DNA from: Phycomyces blakesleeanus NRRL 1555(-)
Lineage: Eukaryota; Mucoromycota; Mucoromycetes; Mucorales; Phycomycetaceae
Reading direction: 5' to 3'
NCBI RefSeq assembly: GCF_001638985.1
Contig: NW_017265140.1
Location: 372,001 to 436,000, forward strand
DNA length: 64,000 nt
The translations under genes and the position numbers were made by a program. The notes beneath the pieces were generated by a model. That model was not told the origin of the DNA. It saw only the letters and a list, made by a program, of their open reading frames with translations, and searched no databases. This document shows positions 38,394-50,500 of the stretch, piece after piece. Numbering within the stretch: position 1 is the first letter of the stretch; each line of letters begins with the position of its first letter.

Positions 38394-38553
38394 AATGCAA
38401 CATCAATATCAGATGCCTTTGCACCAGCAACATCAATATCAGATGCCTCCAGGCCAACAACAACAACAGCCTTATTGGAACCCTTCTGATACTAATAATG
38501 CGCCTAGACCACCACCACCACCAGGGAATAATAGTGGTTCTCTCTTGGACTAA
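34531..38553 (+). CDS. BRO1-domain ESCRT-associated protein (Bro1/ALIX family)
   Basis: Five exons (34531-34811, 34898-36146, 36259-36654, 36726-37027, 37161-38553) give 1,206 residues. Residues about 6-390 form a BRO1 domain, seen in PFKRTEDIDWIYPLKRYI, WYDAFSGRHTAQYSLAYEKA and KYYQAMAHLHKATACE. Residues about 425-745 are the helical V-domain (LYPxL-binding type) with long coiled-coil-like stretches. From about 770 to the end the chain is Pro/Gln/His/Tyr-rich, with QPQQ and QPHQ repeats and a Gln run, ending in a Pro run and GSLLD. Family members bind ESCRT-III (Snf7) at endosomes and aid multivesicular-body sorting. The length and Pro-rich tail favour Bro1/ALIX over the shorter Rim20/PalA. 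The intron at 36655-36725 has a GC donor (aaaag/gcaagc), the only choice that keeps DLKEK joined to TIQDDI. Confidence 0.93.
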
Positions 38554-40459
38554 AGTCAATAATGACCAAATAAAGAAGCTCCGGGTTTATGAAATCAATT
38601 AGTCTAGTCAGGTTTTTTATTTTATTATTATTTCTTTTGTATTTGGCACACTCTTAAGCAATTGTTCTATAATAATTATTCTTTATTCACTTTTATATAC
38701 ATATATATTATACATACACAAAAACAAGTGTTGACTACTTGTACAGACATACAACTTGCTGGTTAAAAGACACGATGTGGTTTTTTGTGTTCCCAATTTT
38801 ACGAAATCCACTCCCTGTTTTTCTTATATTGTGGACCTTGATAAACCAGGTGGTTTTTTTGCTTATTTTGGGTAACACGGTACTGCCATCAAACCTGTCT
38901 CTTGTTACCTGATTCCCGTTCCTCTGGAATTTTCTTTTTTCTATTTTGTTACTGTTGCTACTGTTGCTGGTGCAATTGTTATGATTTTTGCAGCTTCTTA
39001 TACCAAAGAGAAAAAAACGAAAACGACACGAAAAATGCGTTTAAAAATTCACTGCGCATCACCTAATAACCTGATAATAATAATGATGATAATAATAAAA
39101 ATACTAATAATCACCCTATATGTATCTGATTTAATTCCCCCTTTTTGTTTTGTGTTTATATATATATATATATATGGTATATAAGAGTGGCCACAAGTAG
39201 CAAATGACTTGAGAAACAGCTACTCTGATTTTGTTTTGACTTTTGACTTTTATTCTTTTAGAGGCTGTCATATACCCCTTTTCGATATCACTGTCTCCTT
39301 TGTTGCTCCTGCCTAGCAGCTTGCCTGTCTGTTTGTCTACCTGACCGACTGCTTGAATGTTTGTTTGGCTGAATGTTTGACTGCTCGACTGTTTGACTGT
39401 CTGACTGCTTCCCTGACTGCCATTCTAAAAGAAGACCGGTAACTGAAATATAAATCAAATGTTGCCTATTTGTGCTATGTATAAGAGGCAAGGAGAAAGA
39501 CCAAAGGGGTCGAATGGGAGGCGATGCTTTTCTGTTACAAACCTCGTTGTCTCTTTACCTATTTCTCCTCCTCCCTCTTCTCTCTCTTTTACCATCTCTC
39601 TCTCTCTCTCTCTCTCTTCCTTCCTTTTCTTTTAAAACTGAAAACAAAAACAAAAACAAAAACGCAGTAACACATCATAAAAAGAATAAATTAAGGTAAA
39701 CCGAAATCCAATTTGATTCAATTCAATTCAATACATTATATTACTTTCTTATATATATATATACATGATATATGAATATGAATATGAATATAAACATATA
39801 AAAAATTGCTCCTATTTTCCAAAAAAAAATCTATAATCTTCAAATATCCATAAATGATGATATAAGAAAAAACTAGCAGATGAAGGGGTGTGAAGGGGAA
39901 TTTGGCTCGGTTGTTTCTTTATATCCAAATCCATAAACAGAAAAAAAACTACTACTACTACTATTCTATAAAAAAAAAGGCCCTTCAACCATCACCATCA
40001 TCACCACCACCACCACCAAAAACAGGAACAACAACAAATGACTCTGTAACCTCTATATTAAAAAGATAGAGATAGAGATAGAGATAGATAAAGATCAAGA
40101 TATATATATATAGAGAGAGAGATTTTTTTTAAAAAAAGAAACAAAAAAGAAAGAAGAAGAAAATGAAGGAAATAGTCTATTCTATCAATATTGGCTGTGA
40201 CAACCAAATATTCTCGGGGGATATATTGAAAGGAAAAGGAGGGGGAGTTAGAGGAGAAGAGAGGAGAAGGAGGTTTACTTTGGAAAGGGCATAAAGATGT
40301 TTGGACGCATTGATCCTCCTTTTATCATTTTACATAAAAAAAAATAGCCATTTATTACTAATAGCTTTACATTTTTTTTTATTATTTCAATTAACCGCGT
40401 TTAATTCAAATATCTTATATATTCCTAGACTCCCATACGCTCGCGACAAACCATTTACC
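38554..40459. other. Intergenic region between BRO1 and the G alpha gene
   Basis: 1.9 kb without a supportable gene. It contains a CTGACTG-type minisatellite at 39311-39421, TC runs near 39590-39620, AATTC units near 39713-39735, CAC/CAT runs near 39995-40020 and GATAGA repeats near 40065-40090. The final 300 bases upstream of the G alpha ATG are purine-rich and then T-rich. Confidence 0.55.
39311..39421. repeat. Degenerate TGACTG/TGTTTGACTG minisatellite
   Basis: Units such as CTGTCTGTTTG, GACTGCTTGAATG, GTTTGACTGCT and GACTGTTTGACTG follow each other for about 110 bases with drifting sequence. The antisense frame is Gln/Ser/Arg-rich only because of this period. Confidence 0.6.
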
Positions 40460-42065
40460 ATGGGTTGCTGCCATTCAAACGATTCTCAGGATGGCAAAGC
40501 TCGAAACGAGGAGATCGAAAGCCAACTGAAGCGCGACAAACATAATTTACAAAATGAAGTCAAGATGTTATTACTAGGTAGAAAACCACATTCACACAAA
40601 AAAAACCTACACACCTCGGTTCAGTTCAATTCGGTTCAATTCAGTTCAATTCAGTCTTCAACTTCACCGATCATATACTTAACTCAAAAACTATTTATTA
40701 ACCATTTCTATGTTTTCTTTCTCTTAAATGACTTAACCTTTTGTTATATGTATTCGTTCATTATACCCTCACAACACACGTACAAAAAAAAGGTGCCGGA
40801 GAATCGGGAAAATCGACTATTCTAAAACAAATGAAATTGATCCATGACTGTGGCTACTCAAAAGAAGAAAGAATTGCTTTTAAAGAAATAATTTTCTCCA
40901 ATGCGATGCAGTCTATGAAGGTTATCATTGATGCCATGGAAGATATGGAACTCCCATTGACGCATCTTCGACAATACGCAGACATAATTATGAACCTCCC
41001 AGCTCAAATAGAGAGAGACACCTTACCTCTCGAGGTCACGCAAGCAGTGAAGATATTATGGAAAGACCCAAATTTACAGGCTGCATTTGAACGTAGTCGC
41101 GAATTCCAGCTCAACGATTCTGCTAAATAGTAAGCACATCTTAAACCAAAAAAAAAAAGCTTTGCTTTGTCCTCACAAATTACTACCATTGGTACTATCA
41201 TCACTACTGTTTATTAACTTATTTATATCTGTATATCCACAAATAAGCTATTTTGATTCAATAGATCGAATAGGAGATCCACACTATGTACCCACAGACC
41301 AAGATGTCTTACGGTCTCGAGTCAAAACAACTGGAATTACTGAAACAACCTTTGTTATCGAAAATCTTACATACCGAATGTTTGATGTCGGTGGTCAGCG
41401 GTCTGAACGTAAGAAATGGATCCATTGCTTTGAAAACGTGACAGCCTTGATCTTCCTGGTGGCCATTAGTGAATATGACCAGTTTCTCATTGAAGACGAG
41501 ACAGTGGTAAAGCTTTTATTTATTTATTTGGAATTTTGGAGTGTTTTATTGTCATAAAGAAAAACAACATAAACCTCAATAATATTAATAATAATGTTTA
41601 TTGTGCTATTAGAATCGTATGCAAGAAGCCCTGACTCTTTTTGACTCCATCTGTAATTCTCGTTGGTTTTCAAAGACATCCATTATCTTGTTCCTAAACA
41701 AAATTGATATATTCAAGCAAAAACTTCCAAAACATCCTTTATACGAAAGTTTCGCAAACTTTACTGGTAAGCCTTATATTACAATTACTGTGTTCAGTAG
41801 TATCTCCTGTTATTATTGTTATTATTACGGAAGGGATTTTCTTTGAAAACAAAAACTTATGGTTTTACGTCTGTGAGCAGGGCCAGAGACCTACGAGGCC
41901 GCAGGAGAATATATCCTTAAACGCTTTCTATCGCTGAACACAGAGGAAAAGCAAATTTACACCCATTTTACATGTGCAACAGATACGGATCAAATCAAAT
42001 TTGTAATGGGTGCAGTGAACGATATCATCATCCAAAATAATTTACAAGATGTTGGTCTCATCTAA
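40460..42065 (+). CDS. Heterotrimeric G-protein alpha subunit, fungal group I (Gpa1/GNA-1-like)
   Basis: Five exons (40460-40577, 40793-41129, 41248-41506, 41613-41766, 41881-42065) encode 350 residues. The N-terminus MGCC has Gly2 for myristoylation and Cys3/Cys4 for palmitoylation. The P-loop GAGESGKS is at 40-47, Arg176 lies in switch I (RSRVKTTG), DVGGQ with Gln202 in switch II, NKID at 267-270 and TCAT at 320-323. All G motifs are intact, so it should be an active GTPase coupled to a membrane receptor. The [15 protein letters not shown] region matches fungal group I subunits of the G alpha i type. The C-terminus is DVGLI: position -4, where Gi-type proteins carry the cysteine modified by pertussis toxin, is Val347, so that site is missing. 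The receptor and pathway cannot be read from the sequence. Confidence 0.96.
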
Positions 42066-42099
42066 ACAAATCCAGCAGCAAATACTAAATAACAAAGAA

Positions 42100-42141
42100 C
42101 AAATAGCAAATAGCAAATAGCAAATAGCAAATAGCAAATAG
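42100..42141. repeat. Six perfect tandem copies of CAAATAG in the G alpha 3' flank
   Basis: The heptamer is repeated six times without change, starting 35 bases after the stop codon, and probably lies in the 3' untranslated region. A heptameric array is unusual beside the di-, tri- and tetranucleotide repeats elsewhere in the window. Confidence 0.9.
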
Positions 42142-42694
42142 TAATAATAATACCCTTAAATACTAGCTTTTCCTCTCTCATGGCCACTAAGTAATGTTTA
42201 CATGGCCACACTTGTATCCCTTCCAAATATCGACTCTTTATCTATCTATCTCTCTATATATTTCAGATTAACCTTCATTCACTCGTCCTTATTTGGCCAC
42301 AACCCCTTTCATTTCCTTGTCTTTCTTTCCTTTCCTTTCGATTGTACTTTTTATTTTCCTTTTCCTTTTCCCTTTTTTTACTGATGCAAACTATATTTCA
42401 TTATTTTTCTTAATTAAGATGAAGACAAAGAGAATGGGGATGAGGATAAGAAATAAGAAAGAAAGAAAGACAGATAAATAAATGCTAATCTACCCGCACT
42501 TGTTCTCTCTCTCTTAAACACACAAAGTAAAATCGATTTATTCTACAGCTCTTTGGAATTTCCTTTTAAGGACTTGGGGCCGACGTCAGACGACCGCTAT
42601 ACGGTGGCTTGTCATTGTCCCTTGTTTCTCAACCCCCCCTCCCTCCCCTTCTCTCCTTCGTCTGTAAGAAACTGAGACCTTGTCATACTATTAA
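42142..42694. other. Spacer between the G alpha and uL29m genes
   Basis: This is mostly pyrimidine-rich DNA with no gene. A GC-richer block near 42568-42615 contains CCGACGTCAGACG, which includes a CRE-like GACGTCA word, about 110 bases ahead of the uL29m ATG. It may be part of that promoter. This is inferred from position only. Confidence 0.45.
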
Positions 42695-43436
42695 ATGTCA
42701 TTCTTACAGAGAATCACACGGGCTGTGTCATCGGCACCCCTGACCCGCTCCTTCACTACCAGTCGTATCATTCTCGCAGAGTCCTCAGTCGCACCAGCTA
42801 CCACCTCTGCTCCCAAAACTACCGGCATATATCAATTCTTTGAGAATGGCGAGAGCTTACCAAAGCAGGGCTGGACAGGTGAGGCACCAGATTCCAGAAA
42901 ATAAGAAAAATTAAAAAATAATCATACATTCTCGACAATATTTATCCGGTTACCACGAATTATCTCACATGTTATTTCTATTCTATCTTATGAACCAAAA
43001 ACAACAACAACAAAAGGTCGTTCATGGAAGGCTGACGAATTGCGTGCAAAGTCTTTTGACGATCTCCACAAACTTTGGTATGTTCTCCTTAAGGAGCGCA
43101 ATGTCCTTGCAACCCAGCGCGAACAAGCAAAACGATTAAGCATCGGAAAGCAGATCTGGTCAAACGCAGGTCGTATGAAAAAGGTACATAAAACTGGAAA
43201 TAAATTATAATATATATATATATATATAGCATAATAAAGATTAATCCTTGTTCATTGTTTCTCTCTCTTTCTTTCAGTGTCAAAAATCAATGGCACGTAT
43301 CAAATTTGTACTTAACGAGAGACAGATTGCCTATGAAAAGTCAATCGGTCAGGTAGAGCCAAAGGCTGTGAGTTTAACAGAAGAGACTGTCAATGTGGTG
43401 GAGGAGACTGTCGTGAGTGCAGTGGAGAAGCAATAG
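42695..43436 (+). CDS. Mitochondrial large-subunit ribosomal protein uL29m (MRP-L47 / yeast Mrpl4 family)
   Basis: Three exons (42695-42878, 43017-43183, 43278-43436) give 169 residues. The first 30 or so residues ([20 protein letters not shown]) are rich in Arg, Ser and hydrophobic residues and lack acidic residues, as in a mitochondrial targeting peptide. The MRP-L47 domain follows: [19 protein letters not shown], then [29 protein letters not shown], then [19 protein letters not shown]. The family is the mitochondrial counterpart of bacterial L29, located near the polypeptide exit tunnel of the mitoribosome. The tail is short and Val/Glu-rich. It is shorter than yeast Mrpl4 (about 319 residues), which carries a longer C-terminal part. 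Confidence 0.94.
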
Positions 43437-43882
43437 ACCAAAAATGAATGAAAAAAGAGAGAAAGAAAAAGAAAACATATAAAAAATATATACGCCTAAA
43501 GGATGAATGATATGTTTCTGCAATGCGAAAGAATACAAAAAAATACAATGTATGTGAATTATAGACAAAATCGAATCTTGGATCCACTTTATATGCTTGC
43601 TTGGTCTGTGAAATGCTGTAGAGACGTTTGTGTGTTTTGTATATATGTAATGTGTATATATGTATATTGGTTAATGGTATATATATATAAAAAGGCACAT
43701 TTTTTTGGCTGTAAAATTTGAATTTGGTTGCCCTGAATTGATTTGGCCTTGTGACAGTTTGGTACGTGTCAAGTTAACGGAGTTCAAAGTGTATTACATA
43801 AAGTGAGCATTGCCGTAAAAGGGTCTTGGTAACTCGTTAGTTCTTGTTTTCTCTCACTCTCACATTACATCTTTTGTTGTTG
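43437..43882. other. Spacer between uL29m and glucosidase I
   Basis: 446 bases, AT-rich, with no gene. The right half should hold the glucosidase promoter. A word TGGTACGTGTCAAG near 43760-43773 contains an ACGTG core about 115 bases before the chosen ATG. Confidence 0.45.
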
Positions 43883-46800
43883 ATGCTGATGTTGACGAGG
43901 TTCAAGACAGCCTCGATGCGGACATGGCTAATAACTCAATTAATACTGGGAGCTCTAATGACCCTTCCCACAAATGGAATGATGAATCCAACCGAGGCAG
44001 GCCTTTTGCTCGGAGCAGATCATGCCGCCAACGAATCCCTTTTATGGGGAACGTATCGTCCAAATCTTTATTTTGGAACTCGCCCACGTGTAGATAAATC
44101 TCTCATGACAAGCCTTATGTGGTTTGATGCTACGCAATTCCAAGGATTCCAACGTAAGCTACGCGTGTGTTTATTGATAAGTAAAGATAAAACATCTAAA
44201 TAAGTTATGAATGCTCTATTTTCTTTTTCTTCTCTTTTAAATATATAAGGTATAAGACACGCCTGCGATCAGGGTGATAAAATCAACGGTTATGGTTATA
44301 ATAAGCACGACGGAAGAAATTACGCCAAACAAACCATTAATGATGGACCGAGTAATATTGCTATTACAACAGAATTCATTAAAATCCCGGGTGGACAGCA
44401 CGGTAATATATATATACCAAAGATCAATGGAATAAGGAGGAGGAATAAGAGGAGAAATATACTTCTTTTTCTATTCCAAAAAATAAAGAGATTTGTATGT
44501 ATGCGACTCAATTTTTTTTTGGAATTTTAATTTGCAGGCGGCGATTGGGGTGTAAGAGTTCGAGGAAAACCCATGGATGATGATGGTAAGTGCATTGTAA
44601 CCTTGATAACATTTGTCTGACCACGACATTCTTTAGTCGAAACTATTACCAGTGTAATGTTTTCACTGGCATTAGAAGGTGAAGGTAGCATGGACATTGT
44701 TAGTAAGCTTTCTCCCGAGGTATTTAAACGAAAGAAATATAGTGTATATATAGAGGATAAGACAAAACATGGATTGGAATAATTCAAGCATTTTTTTAGG
44801 GTTTGGTGTCTCCTGTCAGGCTTGAAGGCGATACTCCTGAATTAGGAGATTTCGAGATTCATATTGTTGATGGTAAAATATAGTTAAATGTAGTACAAGC
44901 AAATACACAAAGAAAGAAATTGCTTATAAAGTGCCTCCTTTTTCTTTAAAGGACCCTCAAATGAGCATCCTCAAGGTTTGGATCAAGACCTCTCATTAAC
45001 ACAATGGTGGGGACGCGAACTTCCGGAAGGAGTAGCTTGGAGGGAGAAAGGTAAAAATAATTAACTAATTAATAATTAATAATTAATCTCATTGATTGGC
45101 ACGGTAATTGACGGTTTGAATATAATGGTCATATAGAGATTGTTATGGAAAATCTTTTGATGTCTGCACGCCAGAAAGTTTCTCAGGGAGACCAACACGA
45201 TGCATTTGAAAGACCATATGCATATTTTACATTACTAAACACCCTTACTGAAGAAAACGAAGAAGTATCAAACTTTTATACGTTTCAGAAAGTCTTTTCT
45301 GGTGAATTCCAAGTATGCAACATTAAATGCTTATAAGCGAATAATATTGGCTATTAACAGCTACTTTCAAAGTTTGACGTCCTCTTCAGATCACAAAGCT
45401 CTCCAAACAAAATAACCGGTAAATGAAATGAGCATGATATTATACCGCTACTGCATTTATACTTACAACAACTAATGATAATGATAATAATCATAACAAA
45501 CAAACAAACAAATCAAACAGGAGATTCACTTGAAACTGAATTGGCTCAGCGAGAAAAGACATTCGATGCTCGCTTCCAAGAAAAATTCCGCTTACATGAG
45601 AAAGGATTTTCAGATGAGCATGTTGGATTTGCACAGTACCTTCTCAGCAATATGCTAGGAGGAATTGGCTATTTCCATGGCTCGTCCGTCGTTGACAGAT
45701 CTCACCACCCCCTAGAAGATGAAGAGAACTTTTCTGACGTACCTATCAAAGCTGAGCTCACAGAGCCTCGTAGTCTCTTTACTGCCACGCCTAGTAGACC
45801 ATTCTTTCCCCGTGGATTCTACTGGTAAGTTTATTAAAATTTAAAGTATCAATCAATTGAGTACTTACCCTTACACACACACACATATATATATATATAT
45901 AGGGATGAAGGGTTTCATGAGCTCTTGATTGGAAAATGGGACAATGATCTCAGGTAAAACCACCATGATTTGTACTCATAAAAAAAACTGGGATTTATTT
46001 ATTTATCTATGTACTATATTATCATTTATTTGTTAGTCTTGATATCATCAAGAATTGGGTGTCATTGATTGATGAGAACGGCTGGGTTGCCCGTGAGCAA
46101 ATTCTCGGTGAAGAAGCAAGAAGCAAAGTAATATTTAATAAAGATAGCCCAAAAAGTAAACCTTTTATTAATGGTTTTATTATTATTCTTTTGATCTTTT
46201 TGATTTTAAGGTTCCTACTGAATTCCAGACACAGTTTCCTCACTATGCAAACCCGCCTACTTTATACCTTGCCATAAAACGCTATCTCGATAGATTAACA
46301 GAGTACAGACAAGAGAATCCCATTAACCAACATACATTCATGGCAACCTTTGACAATCCTGTGCTGCTCCAATCCCTTCATTTGGAGTCCCCAGAGATGT
46401 CCAAAGCGTGGCTCAGAGCAGTCTACCCAAAGTTGAGGCTAAACTGGCAATGGTTCCGTACCACACAAAGTGCTGATCTCAGTCGCTTCAACCGCAAGGC
46501 AGAAAGCAAAGAAGCCTATCGATGGAGAGGACGTACTCCAAACCACACATTAACGTCAGGTAAGATGCTGTATATATATGCATATGTAAGTATGTGCTAT
46601 TTCTTTATATTCATTCTCTTTGTGTTTTATAGGTTTGGATGACTATCCTAGAGGAGAGCCTCCGAATGTAGGAGAGCTTCATGTTGATCTTCTTTCGTGG
46701 ATGAGCTTTGCCACGCGTCTTCTCAAGGATATATCGAGTCAATTAGGCCCCGAGTTTTCCACGGACGTACAGGAATATAGTTTAATCGAGAAAGAAATGC

Positions 46801-47534
46801 TCCAGAATCTCGAATTATTGCATTGGAACGAGGAAAATCAGGCTTTCTGTGACCAGACAGTTGAGAATGGTATAACCCTTTATTTTACTTTTAAAAATAA
46901 TATGTTCGTCTCGGAGTATGTGAATCTCACCAAAGAAGAAATAGGTGAGCCTATCCATGTCTGCCACAAGGGATATATTTCGATTTTCCCTGTAATTCTT
47001 GGACTCTTGGAGCCAGATTCTCCCAAAGTCAAGGCTATTTTTGACCTTATTGAAGATGAGAATGAGCTCTGGTCTCCTTATGGCCTTAGATCTTTGTCGG
47101 CATCTGACAAGTTCTACAATACCGGGGAAGATTACTGGCGTGGTCCGATTTGGATAAACATCAATTATCTAACTTTGCAATCTCTTTACAACGTAAGTAT
47201 AGTTTAATTCTTTATTTATTTATTTCTTTGTTTTTTCTTAATGTGTTATCATTTGCTTTTTCTAGAACTATATGCGAGTGCCTGGACCTTATCAAGGACA
47301 GGCGGAACGAATTTACAATAGCCTTAGACATAATATTATCAGTGCTGTATTTAAGGTAAAAGACATTATTGTCGATGAGATATGAACCATGACTAATGTG
47401 ATGGAGAACAGGATTATCAAAAAACAGGATATGTTTGGGAACAATATTCAGACAAGACAGGAGAGGGTAAACGTAGCCATCCTTTCACTGGCTGGACAAG
47501 TCTTGTGTTACTTATTATGGCAGAAGAATACTAG
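43883..47534 (+). CDS. Mannosyl-oligosaccharide glucosidase I (GH63), ER N-glycan trimming
   Basis: Fifteen exons: 43883-44153, 44250-44402, 44538-44585, 44637-44719, 44800-44872, 44952-45050, 45137-45312, 45361-45418, 45521-45824, 45903-45953, 46037-46127, 46211-46559, 46633-47192, 47266-47355 and 47412-47534. They encode 842 residues, close to yeast Cwh41 (833). An N-terminal hydrophobic anchor (about residues 13-30) fits a type II ER membrane protein. Family marks include [17 protein letters not shown], the (beta)-domain [28 protein letters not shown] with conserved acidic residues, [15 protein letters not shown], and near the end [13 protein letters not shown] and [18 protein letters not shown]. 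The enzyme removes the outermost alpha-1,2 glucose from Glc3Man9GlcNAc2 soon after transfer to nascent protein. Introns are short (from 48 nt). The first of two closely spaced in-frame ATGs was taken as start. Confidence 0.96.
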
Positions 47535-50500
47535 TCAAAAATGTATTTTTTTTTATATTTCTTATGTACTTTCAATTACATATATATAGTGTATGTGTTA
47601 TATTCTGCGTCAGTTTCTCTACTGGTATAATTTGTTTTGGTTTGGCGTGTGGGGTATTACCTGTGAATCAAATCATTGTGAGTTAACAAAAGCCTCATCA
47701 TATTGTCCAAATTCGAGCCACTTTAAAATTTTGGCTCATTATAGCTTTAATGGATCGACGCTGACGATGCTTCTATATATATATATATATAACTTTAAGG
47801 TGAAATATACTTAAAATTTAAGCGCAATACTTACCTTTCTGTACAGTGGGTTAGATATCAAGATGCTTTTAAAAGCACAATAAAAGTAGCCAGATAACAT
47901 TACCCCTGCCAGTAGGAGTCTATGATCTGGTAGCTAAGCTTATACTAGGTTCAACTGATGTAATACCCATAGGCGTGAGAAAGGTGGTAGTGAGACTTAA
48001 TAGGACTTCAAGAATGTATCTGTAGCTTCAAGCGGTTTATCTGTAAGCTCATTTACCACTCAATGTATATATATATATTCCATCGACAACTAAGGTGCAT
48101 TTTTTCTATTTTTTTTCACTATTATTATACAAGCGTATCAGTGAGGTGGCTAAGCTACTTGTATATAGGACAAAGTGTCTCTGAGACACTATAATTTTGG
48201 ATAATTGAATGCTTTTTTAACCAGTTATTTCTGGGATCTATGTCTTTAAAATCATGCATTTTTTAGGTCCCTTTCAATTAATAGTCTAATAAAGTTGACG
48301 ATATAGAGCAGGGACTATCCAGCTGAAAGAAAAGAAGTGTAAAAACTCGAAATATTATTATTCTTACTATTATTTTATTTTTTATTTTTTAAAAAAATAG
48401 AACAAGTACTAAATTTACAGTAAGATAATTTACTGTTATATTTGTTTAATTTTAACTGGACACGACTCTTCTTTAAACATATCAATAAATCTATATAGAT
48501 AGAGAGATAAGAAAGCAGCTAAAATTAAGAACCTTTGGCCAATCTTATTATTTTATTCCTGGCACTTTTCATGTACACTAGTTTTGAATCTTAACTGCTT
48601 TTAGTAAGCTTAGGGAAGCAGTAGTAAGTGTTGCTTCTCTCTTCGACAGACGCGAGTTTATCTATGAGATCAGTAGAAAAAAAAGTCATTATTAATATGT
48701 AGCTTGTTCAACATCTATGATATATAAACACGGTTTTACAATGCTTCTCTTATCGTATACACTGAGGTAATTTGTGATCATTGCAGAAACATTTTTATGG
48801 GAATGAAGTAATGCGTCTGAATAAATCAAATATGAAGATTAATTACAGTCAACATCTCTCTTGCCGACGGCAATGGATTATCTATTCTCTCTCTTTCTCT
48901 GATGTGTAAGCGACATCAAATAATGCTATATTAATAACAACTTTGTACTTCACAAGGTTTTCTTCCGCTACTTAATATTCCAACAACAAATACATTCCAT
49001 ATTCTCTTGTAGTCGATATTATTACTGTAGTACACGCAAAAATAAAAAATAAAGGTTACTGTAAATATCTTTGGTTTGATATACTGCGATTTATTGATTT
49101 AACATAAGCCAATGTAAGTTACAGTAAGGTGAGGTTTGTAGCCTTAAACAAATTTGTATATATATATTTGCTTTTTGACTTCAATGTAAGCCACTAATCG
49201 ATTGAATTCGTATGTCTTATAATAAGACGTTGCTATTACAATGAGAGAAAGAGAATATGAAAGATAAGCATATCGATATTTTTGAAATTGAATACAAAAA
49301 TTGTAAATTGAGGATCCTCTTGATCAAGTTGAGAGTTATGCATCCAAAAATTAAAAAGAAATATTCTATTCGGCTTGTTTTATAATAAGATTGTTCTTTT
49401 CGTCTGTAACTTTATGATCTTGTTAGAGACATATTGTATTTATCTATCTATGTGCTTTTGGCTGCAGTCTCACTAACAAACAAACTCATCACTAGTCACT
49501 TCTTTTTATTTATTTATATTTTTCAAAAAAAAATGATTAAAATTTGACATTAATCCAAAACGAAAAAGTTGCAGGCTGATAACACATAATATTACATGAC
49601 ATGACATGACATGATATATGTGTGTGTGTGAGTTCATTTTATTTTGCAGATGCAAAACTTTGGTTTCTGAGTTGAGCAAGAAACCTTGCCAATACAACAA
49701 TCTGTATTCGGATTTTTCCACTCTTAAACTCGTATGTGGTTTAAGAGGTTCTGTAAATGGGTTTGAAAGGTACCGGTCAGTTCTAATAGTCAAAACTGGT
49801 TTCATAAATAACCTTAGAGTATCTTCTTTTGAATTTATCCCAAGCTACTAAATAAAAAAGGTAGAAAAAAAGTCTTCATTCAAATTTCGGCTGATTGTAG
49901 GACCTATTTTGTTCTTCAATTGATAGACTGTGTACCAATATTGGTTTTTTTTATAAAAACGATATTTTAGTATAGGTTTGTGTGTGTGTGGTGTGGAAGA
50001 TGAAAAATAAATAAATTGATAAATATCTTGGCTCTAATAATGATTCTTCTAGTATTCTTTACAAACTATGATATTTTATTCTTGTTTCAAGATGTCCTTG
50101 TGTTGACCACCCAGGCGATTATTGAAAGAAGAGAAAATGTTCGATTATCTCATTTATATAATTTTTATTCGCTCTTCTCAAATATATATATATATATATG
50201 TATGTATTCCGTATTTTAAAATAGTGTAGGATTCATTCTGATTAATGAACCACTATGTAGATATTCTAAATTATTTGCATTGCATTACATTGAATAGAAT
50301 CGAGTCTTTCTTTTACTGTTTCTGACCTTATTATTCTTTCTTTTTCTCTCTCCTTTGTCCTTAAAATCACAATTTTGATTTCCTTTGTGATTTGTATCTA
50401 ATAGAAGATTATGTTTAAACAATTCAAAGCTTATATTTTAAGCTAAGTCCAATATTTTATAGACATACCTTTCTATTCTACTCATATAACCCAAGTGTTG

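Noticed and set aside
38206..38559. Minus-strand Leu-rich frame opposite the BRO1 tail
   Set aside because: It is the antisense of CAG/CAA glutamine codons in a well-supported exon.
49506..49851. Overlapping plus and minus frames of 77 and 99 codons
   Set aside because: Neither has a convincing start, family resemblance or splice context. The composition is only mildly protein-like.
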